Shown piece by piece: positions 33,391 to 41,413 of a stretch of 64,000 nt of DNA. A program made the translations under genes and the position numbers. Source of the DNA: JBBRHQ01 sp963840235 (GTDB taxonomy: Bacteria > Actinomycetota > Thermoleophilia > Solirubrobacterales > 70-9); contig CAWIYC010000003.1 in the NCBI GenBank assembly GCA_963840235.1, forward strand, positions 496,001 to 560,000, written 5' to 3'. The notes beneath the pieces are model-generated. The model was not told the origin of the DNA, searched no databases, and worked only from the letters and a program-made list of their open reading frames with translations. Within the stretch, counting starts at the first letter, position 1. Each line of letters opens with the position of its first letter.

Positions 33391-34278
33391 GTGAAAACTA
33401 GAATCGACCCGGTGAAGGGAATCCCCGGACCGCCGCCGATCGCCGGCGCCGAGCACCGCTACGTCGTCGCCGGCCGCCTCCGGGTCCACTACGCCGAGGC
33501 CGGCGAGGGCCCGCCGGTCCTCCTGCTCCACGGCTGGCCCCAGCACCACCACATGTGGCACCGCGTGATCGGGCGGATGCGCCACACCCACCGCCTGATC
33601 GCTCCCGACCTCCGTGGCTTCGGCTGGAGCGATGCTCCGGGCGAGGGCTATGACCCCGCCACCTTCGCCACCGATCAGATCGCCTTGCTGGACGCGCTCG
33701 GGATCGAGCGGGCGAGCGTCATCGGTCACGACTGGGGCGGCTTCACCGCATTCCTGCTGGGGATCGGGCACCCGGGCCGCATCAGCGCGATCGTCGCCTG
33801 CAGCACCCCCCACCCCTGGCCGCCGCTCGGCCTCGAGGGCCTCGATCAGGCCTGGCGCAGCTGGTACGCGCTCCTCAACGCCTCCCCGCTCGGCCCCGCG
33901 CTGATGCGGCGGGGCTTCGCCCGCGGCCGCCTTCTGCGCGGCAACGTCGGAGAGCCCTTCAGCGATGAGGACGTCGAGACCTACGCCTCGCCGCTCGCCA
34001 CCCCCTCGCGGATCCACGTCACCCGGGAGCTCTATCGCAGCTACGTCGCCTCTTTCGCAGACGCCTTCAGGGGCACCTTCGAGGAGGCGCGGCTGACGGT
34101 GCCGACGCTGCTCCTCTTCGGGCAGCGGGACGTGTTGATCTCCTACCGCCTCGCCACCGGCGGCTACGAGGGCCACGCCGACCGGCTCGAGGTCGAGCTG
34201 GTGCCCGACGCGGGTCATTTCCTCGTCGACGAGAAGCCCGAGCTGGTCGCTGAGCGCGCCCTCGCCCTCTTCGCCTGA
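33391..34278 (+). CDS. Alpha/beta hydrolase, epoxide hydrolase/dehalogenase type
   Basis: A 295-residue hydrolase with Asp as nucleophile: GHDWGG (about residues 112-117) in the elbow, HGWPQHHHMWH as the oxyanion-hole region, FGQRDVLIS as the acid region and PDAGHFLVDEKPE with the catalytic histidine (about 275). This set fits epoxide hydrolases and fluoroacetate-dehalogenase-like enzymes rather than serine esterases. A cap domain fills about 140-215. GTG 33391 follows GGCGGGGAA; GTG 33412 is an alternative. It is transcribed divergently from thpR and ends in a region with a large nested hairpin. Confidence 0.85.
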   Translation: MKTRIDPVKGIPGPPPIAGAEHRYVVAGRLRVHYAEAGEGPPVLLLHGWPQHHHMWHRVIGRMRHTHRLIAPDLRGFGWSDAPGEGYDPATFATDQIALLDALGIERASVIGHDWGGFTAFLLGIGHPGRISAIVACSTPHPWPPLGLEGLDQAWRSWYALLNASPLGPALMRRGFARGRLLRGNVGEPFSDEDVETYASPLATPSRIHVTRELYRSYVASFADAFRGTFEEARLTVPTLLLFGQRDVLISYRLATGGYEGHADRLEVELVPDAGHFLVDEKPELVAERALALFA

Positions 34279-34290
34279 CCCAATGCCGCC

Positions 34291-34340
34291 GCCGAGACTT
34301 CCATTTTCCTCTCACTATGAGAGGAAACTTCGCTCTCGGC
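34291..34340. terminator. Nested hairpin between convergent genes
   Basis: Outer arms GCCGAGA (34291-34297) and TCTCGGC (34334-34340) enclose an inner perfect 9-bp stem TTTCCTCTC/GAGAGGAAA with loop ACTAT. It lies between the stop codons of the hydrolase (plus) and cinA (minus), where a bidirectional terminator would serve both. No T-run follows in either direction. Its AT-rich inner stem contrasts with the surrounding GC-rich DNA. Confidence 0.55.
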
Positions 34341-34348
34341 AACGGGGC

Positions 34349-35632
34349 TCAGATGGGGGCCTCGACCGAGCCCAGAAGGGTCCGTAACAGGTGCAGCCCG
34401 ACCAGGCTCGAGCGTTCGCGAATATCGTCGCGGCCGCCGGGGATCACCGGATCGCGGGCGAGTTTGGTGCCGTCGGCAAGCCGGGCGTTGAAGCAGACGT
34501 AGCCGACCGGCTTTTCCTCGCTGCCGCCCTCGGGGCCGGCGATTCCGGTGATCGAGACGGCGACGTCGGCGTCGAACCGCTCCAAGGCGCCGATCGCCAT
34601 CGCCTCAGCGACTTCCGGCGAGACCGCGCCGTGGCGCTCGATCAGTTCCGCGTCGACGCCGAGCAGAGAGATTTTTGCCTCGTTCGAGTAGGTGACGGCG
34701 CTGCCGGCGAAGTAGTCCGAGGCGCCCGGAATCGAGGTGATCCGGGAGGCCATCTGCCCCCCGCTGCAGGACTCGGCCAGGCCAAGCCGGTGTCCCCCCA
34801 GGAGCCCGGCGACGATCTCGTCGATTGTCGTCCCGTCCTCGCTGAAGAGATACCGGCGGTGCCTCTCGATCAGGCCCCGCCTCACCGCTTCCGCTTCCGA
34901 CGAGGCCTCCTCACGCCAGCGCACGTCGATCTCGATCTCTCCCCGGCGCAGGCAGGTGGTGATCTCGACCGTATCGATCGCGGTGCCGGAGGACTCGATC
35001 TCGACCAGGCTGCGGGCGATCTCCGACTCCGGGACTCCAAACATGCGCAGGGTGTAACCGCTCAGCGATGTCGCCCGGCCGAGCACCTCCTGTACGGGAG
35101 CCGCCTCGATCGCCCGCTCCCACATCGGCTGCAGCTCGCGCGGCGGCCCGGGGAGGACGATCACGACCGAGTCACCGGCGGGGACGACCAAGCCCGGCGC
35201 CGTCCCCACCGGATCGAGCGGCGTCGAGCCCCTGGGGATGATCGCCTGCTTGCGGTTGGCGGCGAGAATCGCCTCCTCGTCGAAACGACGCCAGCGGCTG
35301 GCGAAGGCTCGCAGGATCGCGGCGATCTTCTGCTCCATCTCCTCGTCGAGCACCATCTCGCGCCCGGCAAAACGCCCGACGACCTCGGCGGTGAGGTCGT
35401 CGGCGGTCGGCCCGAGCCCGCCGGAGGTGATGATCAGATCGAGCCCCTCGCCGGACATGAAGCGCAGAGCCGCCTCGAGGTCGTCGGGCCGGTCGCCGAC
35501 GACGAGGATATGTGCGACCTCGACCCCGAGCTCGCCCAGCCGCTCCGAGATCCAGGGGCCGTTGCGGTCGGTTACCCGGCCGGTAAGCACCTCCGTGCCT
35601 GTGACGAGGATCCCAGCTCGGACCGGGGTCAT
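34349..35632 (-). CDS. cinA: CinA, competence/damage-inducible nucleotide-processing protein
   Basis: Full-length 427-residue CinA. The N-terminal MoCF-like domain (about 1-170) carries GTEVLTGRVTDRNGPW and ITSGGLGPTADDLT; the C-terminal domain (about 260-420) is the NMN deamidase/PncC part with AESCSGGQMASRIT and ITGIAGPEGGSEEKPVG. It recycles nicotinamide mononucleotide and may hydrolyse ADP-ribose. It is 4 bases downstream of the RodZ-like gene, so ftsK-rodZ-like-cinA form one transcription unit. Confidence 0.93.
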   Translation of the reverse strand: MTPVRAGILVTGTEVLTGRVTDRNGPWISERLGELGVEVAHILVVGDRPDDLEAALRFMSGEGLDLIITSGGLGPTADDLTAEVVGRFAGREMVLDEEMEQKIAAILRAFASRWRRFDEEAILAANRKQAIIPRGSTPLDPVGTAPGLVVPAGDSVVIVLPGPPRELQPMWERAIEAAPVQEVLGRATSLSGYTLRMFGVPESEIARSLVEIESSGTAIDTVEITTCLRRGEIEIDVRWREEASSEAEAVRRGLIERHRRYLFSEDGTTIDEIVAGLLGGHRLGLAESCSGGQMASRITSIPGASDYFAGSAVTYSNEAKISLLGVDAELIERHGAVSPEVAEAMAIGALERFDADVAVSITGIAGPEGGSEEKPVGYVCFNARLADGTKLARDPVIPGGRDDIRERSSLVGLHLLRTLLGSVEAPI

Positions 35633-35636
35633 CGGC

Positions 35637-36407
35637 TCACTCGCACGTCGGCCTCTGGCTTTCCTGGAGGGGCCTGACCCTTCCGTTTCCGGAGACCCCG
35701 TAGCCGATCGGGTTCGGAGTGTCCGCCAGTGGGACCTGCTTTCCGTTCACCTGCATCGTCACCGAGCCGTTTCCGAAGGAGACCGTGAAGCTATCGGAGC
35801 GGTAGGAGCGCGTCCGGGTGCCTGCGGCGAGCGTTTCCCCCGCGATCAGCTTGTTGCCGCCGGCGTTGAGCAGGCAGACCCAGACGTCGGCCTCGGCCGC
35901 CAGCCTCAGGGTCACCCCGGAGGGTTCTTGGGCTTGCTGGTGCACCGACCTGCGTCCCGGTTCGCCGCCCTTCTTGCCGGCAGGGGCCGGCCCGCTGTTG
36001 TCGGAGCCGCCGCTGAGGAGCCCGATCGCGATCAGGATCACGATCAGAGCGACGGAGACCAGGGCCGCGAGAGCCCCCTTCGAGATCCGGGCCCCTCCCC
36101 CGCCCTGGGGCGGAGTCGGCGCTGGCACCGGGTCCTGGCGCGAAGGACGCTCGGCCGCCGTCTGCTCGAACTCGCGCCGGTACGTGTCGGCGAGCCGCTC
36201 CCCGTCGAGGCCGAGGAAGGTCGCATAGGTGCGGATGAAGCTGCGGGTGTAGGCGCCCCCCGGGAGCACGTCCCACTCCTCGTTCTCGAGCGCCCGCAGG
36301 TAGCGGACCCGGATCTTGGTCTCGGACTCGACCTGCGCGAGGTCGATCTTGCGACGTATGCGGGTGTCGCGGAGGGTCGCCCCGATGGCTGGCTCAAGCG
36401 GTGACAT
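35637..36407 (-). CDS. RodZ-like helix-turn-helix membrane protein
   Basis: A 256-residue protein with an N-terminal HTH_25 domain (IGATLRDTRIRRKIDLAQVE, then TKIRVRYLRALENEEWDVLPGGAYTRSFIRTYATFLGLD, about residues 8-65), a Pro/Gly-rich linker, one membrane helix (ALAALVSVALIVILIAIGLLS, about 113-133), and an extracellular beta-rich domain like DUF4115 (VTLRLAAEADVWVCLLNAGG). This is the layout of RodZ, which links the cytoskeleton to wall synthesis. It lies downstream of ftsK, as in many actinobacteria. Confidence 0.85.
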   Translation of the reverse strand: MSPLEPAIGATLRDTRIRRKIDLAQVESETKIRVRYLRALENEEWDVLPGGAYTRSFIRTYATFLGLDGERLADTYRREFEQTAAERPSRQDPVPAPTPPQGGGGARISKGALAALVSVALIVILIAIGLLSGGSDNSGPAPAGKKGGEPGRRSVHQQAQEPSGVTLRLAAEADVWVCLLNAGGNKLIAGETLAAGTRTRSYRSDSFTVSFGNGSVTMQVNGKQVPLADTPNPIGYGVSGNGRVRPLQESQRPTCE

Positions 36408-36467
36408 CGGCCCTCATTGTCCTACGCGAGGACGGCCGCGGCCGCGCGGCGCCTCCCCGTGCGGGGC

Positions 36468-38951
36468 TCAGGCGTCGTGCGCGTTTGCGACCGGCTCGGG
36501 ATTCGGCTTCCCGGCAGCCGCGATCTCCGCGGGCGGCACCGGGCCCGGGCCGCCGAGGATGCGCGGCAGGTCGGCCTCGGTGATCAGCACCTGCCTCGGC
36601 TTCGAGCCCTCATAGCCGGAGATCACCCCGCGGCGCTCGAGCATGTCGATCAGGCGGCCGGCGCGGGTATAGCCGACCCGCAGGCGGCGCTGGATCATCG
36701 AGACCGAGGCGGTCTCGGTCTGCACCACCAGCCGGATCGCCTCCTCCAGCAGGTCGTCCTTGTCGGGGTTGAACTCGCCCTCCTCATCGTCCCCGCCGAC
36801 CCCCTCGCGGGTCTCCAGCAACTCCTCCTCGAACTCCGGCTCGCCCTGCTTCGACCAGTGCCTGGTGATCCGGGCAATTTCGTCCTCGGTGATGAAGGCG
36901 CCCTGGATCCGCGCCAGCTTCGAGGTTCCGGCGCCCCTGAAGAGCATGTCCCCCTGGCCCAGCAGCGCCTCGGCCCCGCCCTGGTCGAGAATCACCCGGG
37001 AGTCGGTCTGCGAGGAGACGGCGAAGGCGATCCGGGCCGGGATATTGACCTTGATCGTCCCGGTGATGATGTCGGTCGAGGGGCGCTGGGTCGCCAGCAC
37101 CAGGTGGATCCCGGTGGCGCGGGACTTCTGGGCCAGCCTGATGATCGAGTCCTCGACCTCGGCCGGGGCGACCATCATCAGATCGGCGAGCTCGTCAATG
37201 ACGCAGAGGATGTGCGGCAGCGGCGCCTCCCCCGCCTTGGCCCGGGCGCGATTGAGTTCGGCCAGGTTGCGGCAGCGCGCCTGGCCCATGATCCCGTAGC
37301 GGCTCTCCATCTCGCCGATCAGGTTTGCGAGCACGTTGGCGGCCAGGCGGGGCGAGGTGACGACCGGAGTCAGCAGGTGCGGGACCGTCTCGTAGTGGTT
37401 GAGCTCCACCTGCTTCGGGTCGACCAGGACCAGACGCACCTCGTTCGGCGAGGCGTGCATCAGGATCGAGGAGAGGATCGCGTTGACGCAGCCGGACTTC
37501 CCCGAGCCGGTGGTGCCGGCGACCAGCACGTGGGGCATCTTCGCCAAGTCCGTCCAGACCGCGTTGCCATCGATGCCCTTGCCCAGCCAGGCGACCAGCG
37601 GCGAGGTCTTCTCCGGGCGGCCCTGGTAGATGTCGCCGAGCCGGACGATCCGCCGGCGCGAGTTCGGCACCTCGACCCCGACCGCCTGCTTGCCCGGGAT
37701 CGGCGCCAGGATGCGGATGTCGGTGGAGGCGAGTGCGTAGGCGAGGTCGTTGGCGAGCTCGGTCACCTTCTTCACCTTCGTGCCCGGCGCCAGCCGCAGC
37801 TCGTAGCGGGAGACGTGGGGACCGCTGACGATGCCGACGATCCTGGCCTCGACCCCAAAGTGGCCGAGGGTCTCGACCAGCTTGCGCCCCACCGCTTCTT
37901 GGTCGCGGGGGTCCGGTCCCGAGTCCTTGCGGCCCTTCTCGAGCGCTTTCACCGGCGGCAGCGTGTAGTTGATCTCCTCCGACGCGGTCACCCCGCGCTT
38001 CTGGCCCATCGGCGTCGTCGGGGTCTCGGCCTCAGTGCCAACCGTGGCCGACTCTGACCCCGCCCCCTCCTTCTCGGCCTCCTTCTCCGACTCGATCTCG
38101 TGCAGCTCAGCGTCGAAGTCCTCGGTCACCGCCTCGTATTCCGAGTCGTCGCGGGCGGCGGCGTCATCGAGAATCGCGACCGTCGGCGCTACGGCATCCT
38201 CGTCGGGATAGGAGTCCATGACGTCTGTTTCGGCTGCCCCGGTCTCGAATCCGTCGGCCTCCTTCCAGGGCTGGCGAGCCCCGGCCAAGGTGCGGGCGAT
38301 CTCCCCGGTCCCGTTGCGGGCGCGACGAAGGACGCGGCCCCCGGCGCTGAGGAAGGCGGCTATCGAGGTCCCGGTCAGCAGCAGGCACCCGGCGACGATC
38401 AGCAGCAGGGCGACGATGTGGGCACCGATTCGCTGAAAGAGCGTCGAGATCGTCCAGTACAGCGACTCGCCTGCCAGCCCACCATGATGCGGGAACCAGC
38501 TCGAGTCGAAGACCTCGGCGCGCGGCGGGCGGTCGGGGCCGAGCCCCGCCGTCTGGGCCGCGAAGGCGAGCAGCAGCCCGGCCAGGAGGCAGATCCCGCC
38601 GGTGCGCAGCGGCTTGACCGCCGGCATGAAGGGCTTCAGGATCAGCGCCGCTCCCGAGAGGAACAGGGCCACCGGGATCAGGTAGGAGACCTTGCCGAAG
38701 GCGAAGGTGAGCCACTCCTCGGCCATCGATCCCACCCGGCCGCCGTCCCAGCCGAGATAGAGGACCAGGGCGAGATAGACGCCGGCGGCTATCAGCGTCA
38801 GCCCGGCTACGTCGAGGTGGCGCTGCTCGATCCGAGCCGGCCGCAGGGAACGCCCGCGGGGGGCCGGCTTGCGCCGTCTCGCAGGTTTGCGCGCCCTCGC
38901 CGCCGCGCTCCGGCGCGGTGAAGCGGAACGGCTCTTCTGCCGCACGAACAT
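36468..38951 (-). CDS. ftsK: FtsK/SpoIIIE DNA translocase
   Basis: A septum-associated motor that pumps chromosomal DNA during division. ATG 38951 has GGGGGAGG just upstream. The very basic N-terminus is followed by four membrane helices (about 45-67, 86-104, 115-136, 170-196), an acidic linker (200-290), the alpha/beta motor with Walker A AGTTGSGKSG (about 478-487) and Walker B CVIDELADLMM, and a winged-helix gamma domain (about 730-800; TASVSMIQRRLRVGYTRAGR) that reads orienting DNA sequences. The length (827 residues) is normal. Its start faces that of the response-regulator gene across 117 bases. Confidence 0.95.
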   Translation of the reverse strand: MFVRQKSRSASPRRSAAARARKPARRRKPAPRGRSLRPARIEQRHLDVAGLTLIAAGVYLALVLYLGWDGGRVGSMAEEWLTFAFGKVSYLIPVALFLSGAALILKPFMPAVKPLRTGGICLLAGLLLAFAAQTAGLGPDRPPRAEVFDSSWFPHHGGLAGESLYWTISTLFQRIGAHIVALLLIVAGCLLLTGTSIAAFLSAGGRVLRRARNGTGEIARTLAGARQPWKEADGFETGAAETDVMDSYPDEDAVAPTVAILDDAAARDDSEYEAVTEDFDAELHEIESEKEAEKEGAGSESATVGTEAETPTTPMGQKRGVTASEEINYTLPPVKALEKGRKDSGPDPRDQEAVGRKLVETLGHFGVEARIVGIVSGPHVSRYELRLAPGTKVKKVTELANDLAYALASTDIRILAPIPGKQAVGVEVPNSRRRIVRLGDIYQGRPEKTSPLVAWLGKGIDGNAVWTDLAKMPHVLVAGTTGSGKSGCVNAILSSILMHASPNEVRLVLVDPKQVELNHYETVPHLLTPVVTSPRLAANVLANLIGEMESRYGIMGQARCRNLAELNRARAKAGEAPLPHILCVIDELADLMMVAPAEVEDSIIRLAQKSRATGIHLVLATQRPSTDIITGTIKVNIPARIAFAVSSQTDSRVILDQGGAEALLGQGDMLFRGAGTSKLARIQGAFITEDEIARITRHWSKQGEPEFEEELLETREGVGGDDEEGEFNPDKDDLLEEAIRLVVQTETASVSMIQRRLRVGYTRAGRLIDMLERRGVISGYEGSKPRQVLITEADLPRILGGPGPVPPAEIAAAGKPNPEPVANAHDA

Positions 38952-39068
38952 GCCTCCCCCATTCGACGCCCGGGGCGGCAGCCCTGCGCGGCCGGCGCCG
39001 CCGGGTCCGGCGCATAAATTGACCCTAAAGGCACCGATCCACGGCCGAACCAGGGCTAACATCGGTTC

Positions 39069-39761
39069 ATGGCCGCTGACGCCGAAATACCCGGAGGGCG
39101 CGTGCTGGTCGTCGAAGACGACGTCGAGATCACCGACGTGCTGCGGCGATCGCTCCGCAACGAGGGCTATGACGTGCGCACCGCCGGCGACGGCGTCGAG
39201 GCGCTCGACCTGGCCGGCGAATTCATCCCCGACATCGTCGTCCTCGACCTCGGCCTCCCCCAGATGGACGGGGTCGAGGTATGCCGGCGGTTGCGGGCCG
39301 AGGGAGACGTGCCGATCCTGATGCTGACCGCCCGGGCCGAAACCGAGGACAGGGTCAATGGCCTCGACAGCGGCGCCGACGACTACCTGGTGAAGCCGTT
39401 CGAACGCCAGGAGCTGCTGGCACGAATTCGAGCCCTGCTGCGCCGCCGCCCGCCGCGCGGCAGCGCCTCGCTGACGGTCGCCGACCTCAGGCTCAACCCC
39501 GATACCCGCGAGGTCGCCCGCGGCCAGCGCGAGATCGAGCTGACTAACCGCGAGTTCGAGTTGCTCGAGTACCTGATGCGCAACCACCGCCTGGTGGTCT
39601 CGCGCGAGCGTCTCCTCGACGAGGTCTGGGGCTACGACCCGATGGCGGCGACGAACACGATCGACGTCTTCATCTCCAACCTGCGGCGCAAACTCGAGGC
39701 CGGGGGCGAGCCCCGCCTGCTCCACACCAAGCGAGGCGCCGGCTACGTGCTCAAGGATTAG
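39069..39761 (+). CDS. OmpR/PhoB-family response regulator
   Basis: A 230-residue DNA-binding response regulator. The receiver domain (about 13-125) has the acidic pair VVEDDVEI, phosphoacceptor Asp in VVLDLGLPQMDG (about residue 58), Thr in ILMLTARAE, and Lys in DDYLVKPFERQ. The winged-helix effector domain (about 135-230) contains LTNREFELLEYLMRN and TIDVFISNLRRKLE, ending RGAGYVLKD. It resembles actinobacterial MprA/PrrA-type regulators. The kinase partner begins 2 bases after its stop. The regulated genes are not shown. Confidence 0.93.
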   Translation: MAADAEIPGGRVLVVEDDVEITDVLRRSLRNEGYDVRTAGDGVEALDLAGEFIPDIVVLDLGLPQMDGVEVCRRLRAEGDVPILMLTARAETEDRVNGLDSGADDYLVKPFERQELLARIRALLRRRPPRGSASLTVADLRLNPDTREVARGQREIELTNREFELLEYLMRNHRLVVSRERLLDEVWGYDPMAATNTIDVFISNLRRKLEAGGEPRLLHTKRGAGYVLKD

Positions 39762-39763
39762 CG

Positions 39764-41236
39764 GTGGATCAGGGGGCGAGCGCGGTCGGTCGGGGCAAGC
39801 GGCGCATCCTGCACGCAGGGACGTGGCCGGTGCGCTGGCGCCTGGCTCTGGCCTCGGCCGCCCTCACCCTCGTCATCCTGTTGATCTTCGGCGGCGTCAT
39901 CGGCCACTTCGCCGGCGAGCGGATCCACGACGACTTCAACCGCGAGCTGAAGGGGGCGGTGCGAACCCTGTCCGGGGAGCTCCGCATCAGCGAGCAGCCA
40001 ACCGGCTCCTACCTCACACGGGGGCCGCACCTCGACGACTATGTCCTCCCCAACGATGCCACCGTCTGGATCTTCGACGCCCAGCGCCGGGTGATGGCCG
40101 AGAGCCCCAACGCCGCCTACCTCGGGCCGCCCCTCGTCGGGCTCCACGACTACGGATCGATGCGGGTGGCGACGGCCGCCGTCACCGGACCCTCGCGCCG
40201 GGTGGCAGGCTACGTCCAGTACGGGCGCAGCCGCGAGGACGTCGAATCGACGATCGAGCGGCTCTGGCTTTTCATCGCCGCCGGCGTCCTCGGCGGAACG
40301 CTGCTCGCAAGCCTTGCCGGCCTCGCGATTGCCGACCGAGCGATGCGGCCCATAGCCTCGCTGACGGCGACGGCGCGCGAGATCGCCGCCACCCGCGATC
40401 CCTCACGCAGGATGCCCGAGCCGAAGGTGGAGGACGAGGTCGGTGAGCTGGCGCGGACCCTTGAGCAGATGCTGCGCTCGCTCGACTCCGCCCGCGAGGA
40501 GCGCGAGCAGGCGATGCAGAAGCAGCGCGAGTTCGTCGCAGACGCCTCGCATGAGCTGCGCACCCCGCTGACCAGCGTCCTCGCCAACCTCGAGCTGTTG
40601 CAGTCATCGCTCGAGCAGCCCGACCACGAGGAGGACCGAGAGATGGTCGATTCCGCGCTGCGATCCTCGCGGCGGATGAGCAGGCTGGTCGCCGACCTGC
40701 TGCTGCTCGCCCGGGCCGACGCGGGCCGCAAGAGCGAGCGCCGGCGCTGCGACCTGGCCGAGATAGCCGGCCACGCCGCCGCCGAAGTCGCACCCGTCAG
40801 TGGCAACCACCATCTCAGCGTCGACAACGGCACGCCGATCCCGGTGGATGGCAACCCCGACGAGCTTCATCGGCTGGTCCTGAACCTGCTCGACAACGCG
40901 GTCCGCCACACCCCCGGCGGCTCGCACATCGAGCTGCGCCTGGGCGTGGACGAGGGGACCGGATCCGCCTGGGTCGAGGTCTCTGACGACGGCCCCGGGA
41001 TCCCGCCCGGGGTGCGCCGGCAGGTCTTCGACCGCTTCGTTCGCGGCAGCGGCCCGGCCGACACCGCCACCGGGTCCGGGACGGGCCTGGGCCTGGCGAT
41101 TGTCCGCGCCGTCACCACCTCTCACGGCGGCGAGGTCGAGCTCGGCGAGTCGCCCCAGGGAGGAGCACTCTTCCGCGTCCGCCTGCCGCTTGCAAGGACT
41201 TCGGAATCTATTAGTCCCTCTTTAGGGGCGCTTTAG
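39764..41236 (+). CDS. Sensor histidine kinase
   Basis: Partner of the preceding response regulator. GTG start; membrane helices at about 24-45 and 165-188 enclose an extracellular sensor domain of about 120 residues. A HAMP linker follows (RAMRPIASLTATAREIA), then HisKA with the phosphorylated histidine in DASHELRTPLTS (about residue 264) and a HATPase domain with N box DNAVRHTPGG, G1 DDGPGIPPG and G2 GTGLGLAIVRAV. The extracellular region has no recognised ligand-binding motif. Two intrinsic-terminator-like hairpins lie at and beyond its stop codon. Confidence 0.93.
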   Translation: MDQGASAVGRGKRRILHAGTWPVRWRLALASAALTLVILLIFGGVIGHFAGERIHDDFNRELKGAVRTLSGELRISEQPTGSYLTRGPHLDDYVLPNDATVWIFDAQRRVMAESPNAAYLGPPLVGLHDYGSMRVATAAVTGPSRRVAGYVQYGRSREDVESTIERLWLFIAAGVLGGTLLASLAGLAIADRAMRPIASLTATAREIAATRDPSRRMPEPKVEDEVGELARTLEQMLRSLDSAREEREQAMQKQREFVADASHELRTPLTSVLANLELLQSSLEQPDHEEDREMVDSALRSSRRMSRLVADLLLLARADAGRKSERRRCDLAEIAGHAAAEVAPVSGNHHLSVDNGTPIPVDGNPDELHRLVLNLLDNAVRHTPGGSHIELRLGVDEGTGSAWVEVSDDGPGIPPGVRRQVFDRFVRGSGPADTATGSGTGLGLAIVRAVTTSHGGEVELGESPQGGALFRVRLPLARTSESISPSLGAL

Positions 41237-41246
41237 AGCGCCGCCA
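41227..41246 (+). terminator. Terminator-like hairpin at the end of the histidine kinase gene
   Basis: GGCGCT (41227-41232) pairs with AGCGCC (41237-41242) across loop TTAG, which contains the stop codon; the sequence then runs GCCATATTTTTC, giving a short T-rich tract. It would act as a first terminator of the two-component operon. Confidence 0.55.
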
Positions 41247-41335
41247 TATTTTTCTTCGCGGACGAGACACAGGGTCCGCCGGGGTTCTCCCCCAAAAATT
41301 GCTCCGGCGGGCCTCCTTCGACCTAGCGTCGAAGC

Positions 41336-41382
41336 AAGCCGCCGGGCTCCCCCCTCCCTAGAGCCCGGCGGCTTTTCTTTTC
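41336..41382 (+). terminator. Strong intrinsic terminator of the two-component operon
   Basis: AAGCCGCCGGGCTC (41336-41349) pairs perfectly over 14 bases with GAGCCCGGCGGCTT (41361-41374), followed by TTTTCTTTTC. This is a textbook plus-strand intrinsic terminator. A smaller perfect hairpin, CTTCGAC/GTCGAAG (41316-41334), stands immediately before it. The T-run lies only on the plus-strand side, so it is not built to serve the convergent rnj gene. Confidence 0.9.
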
Positions 41383-41413
41383 GCCCAATACCTCGCTGCC
41401 GAGCGGGCCGGGC

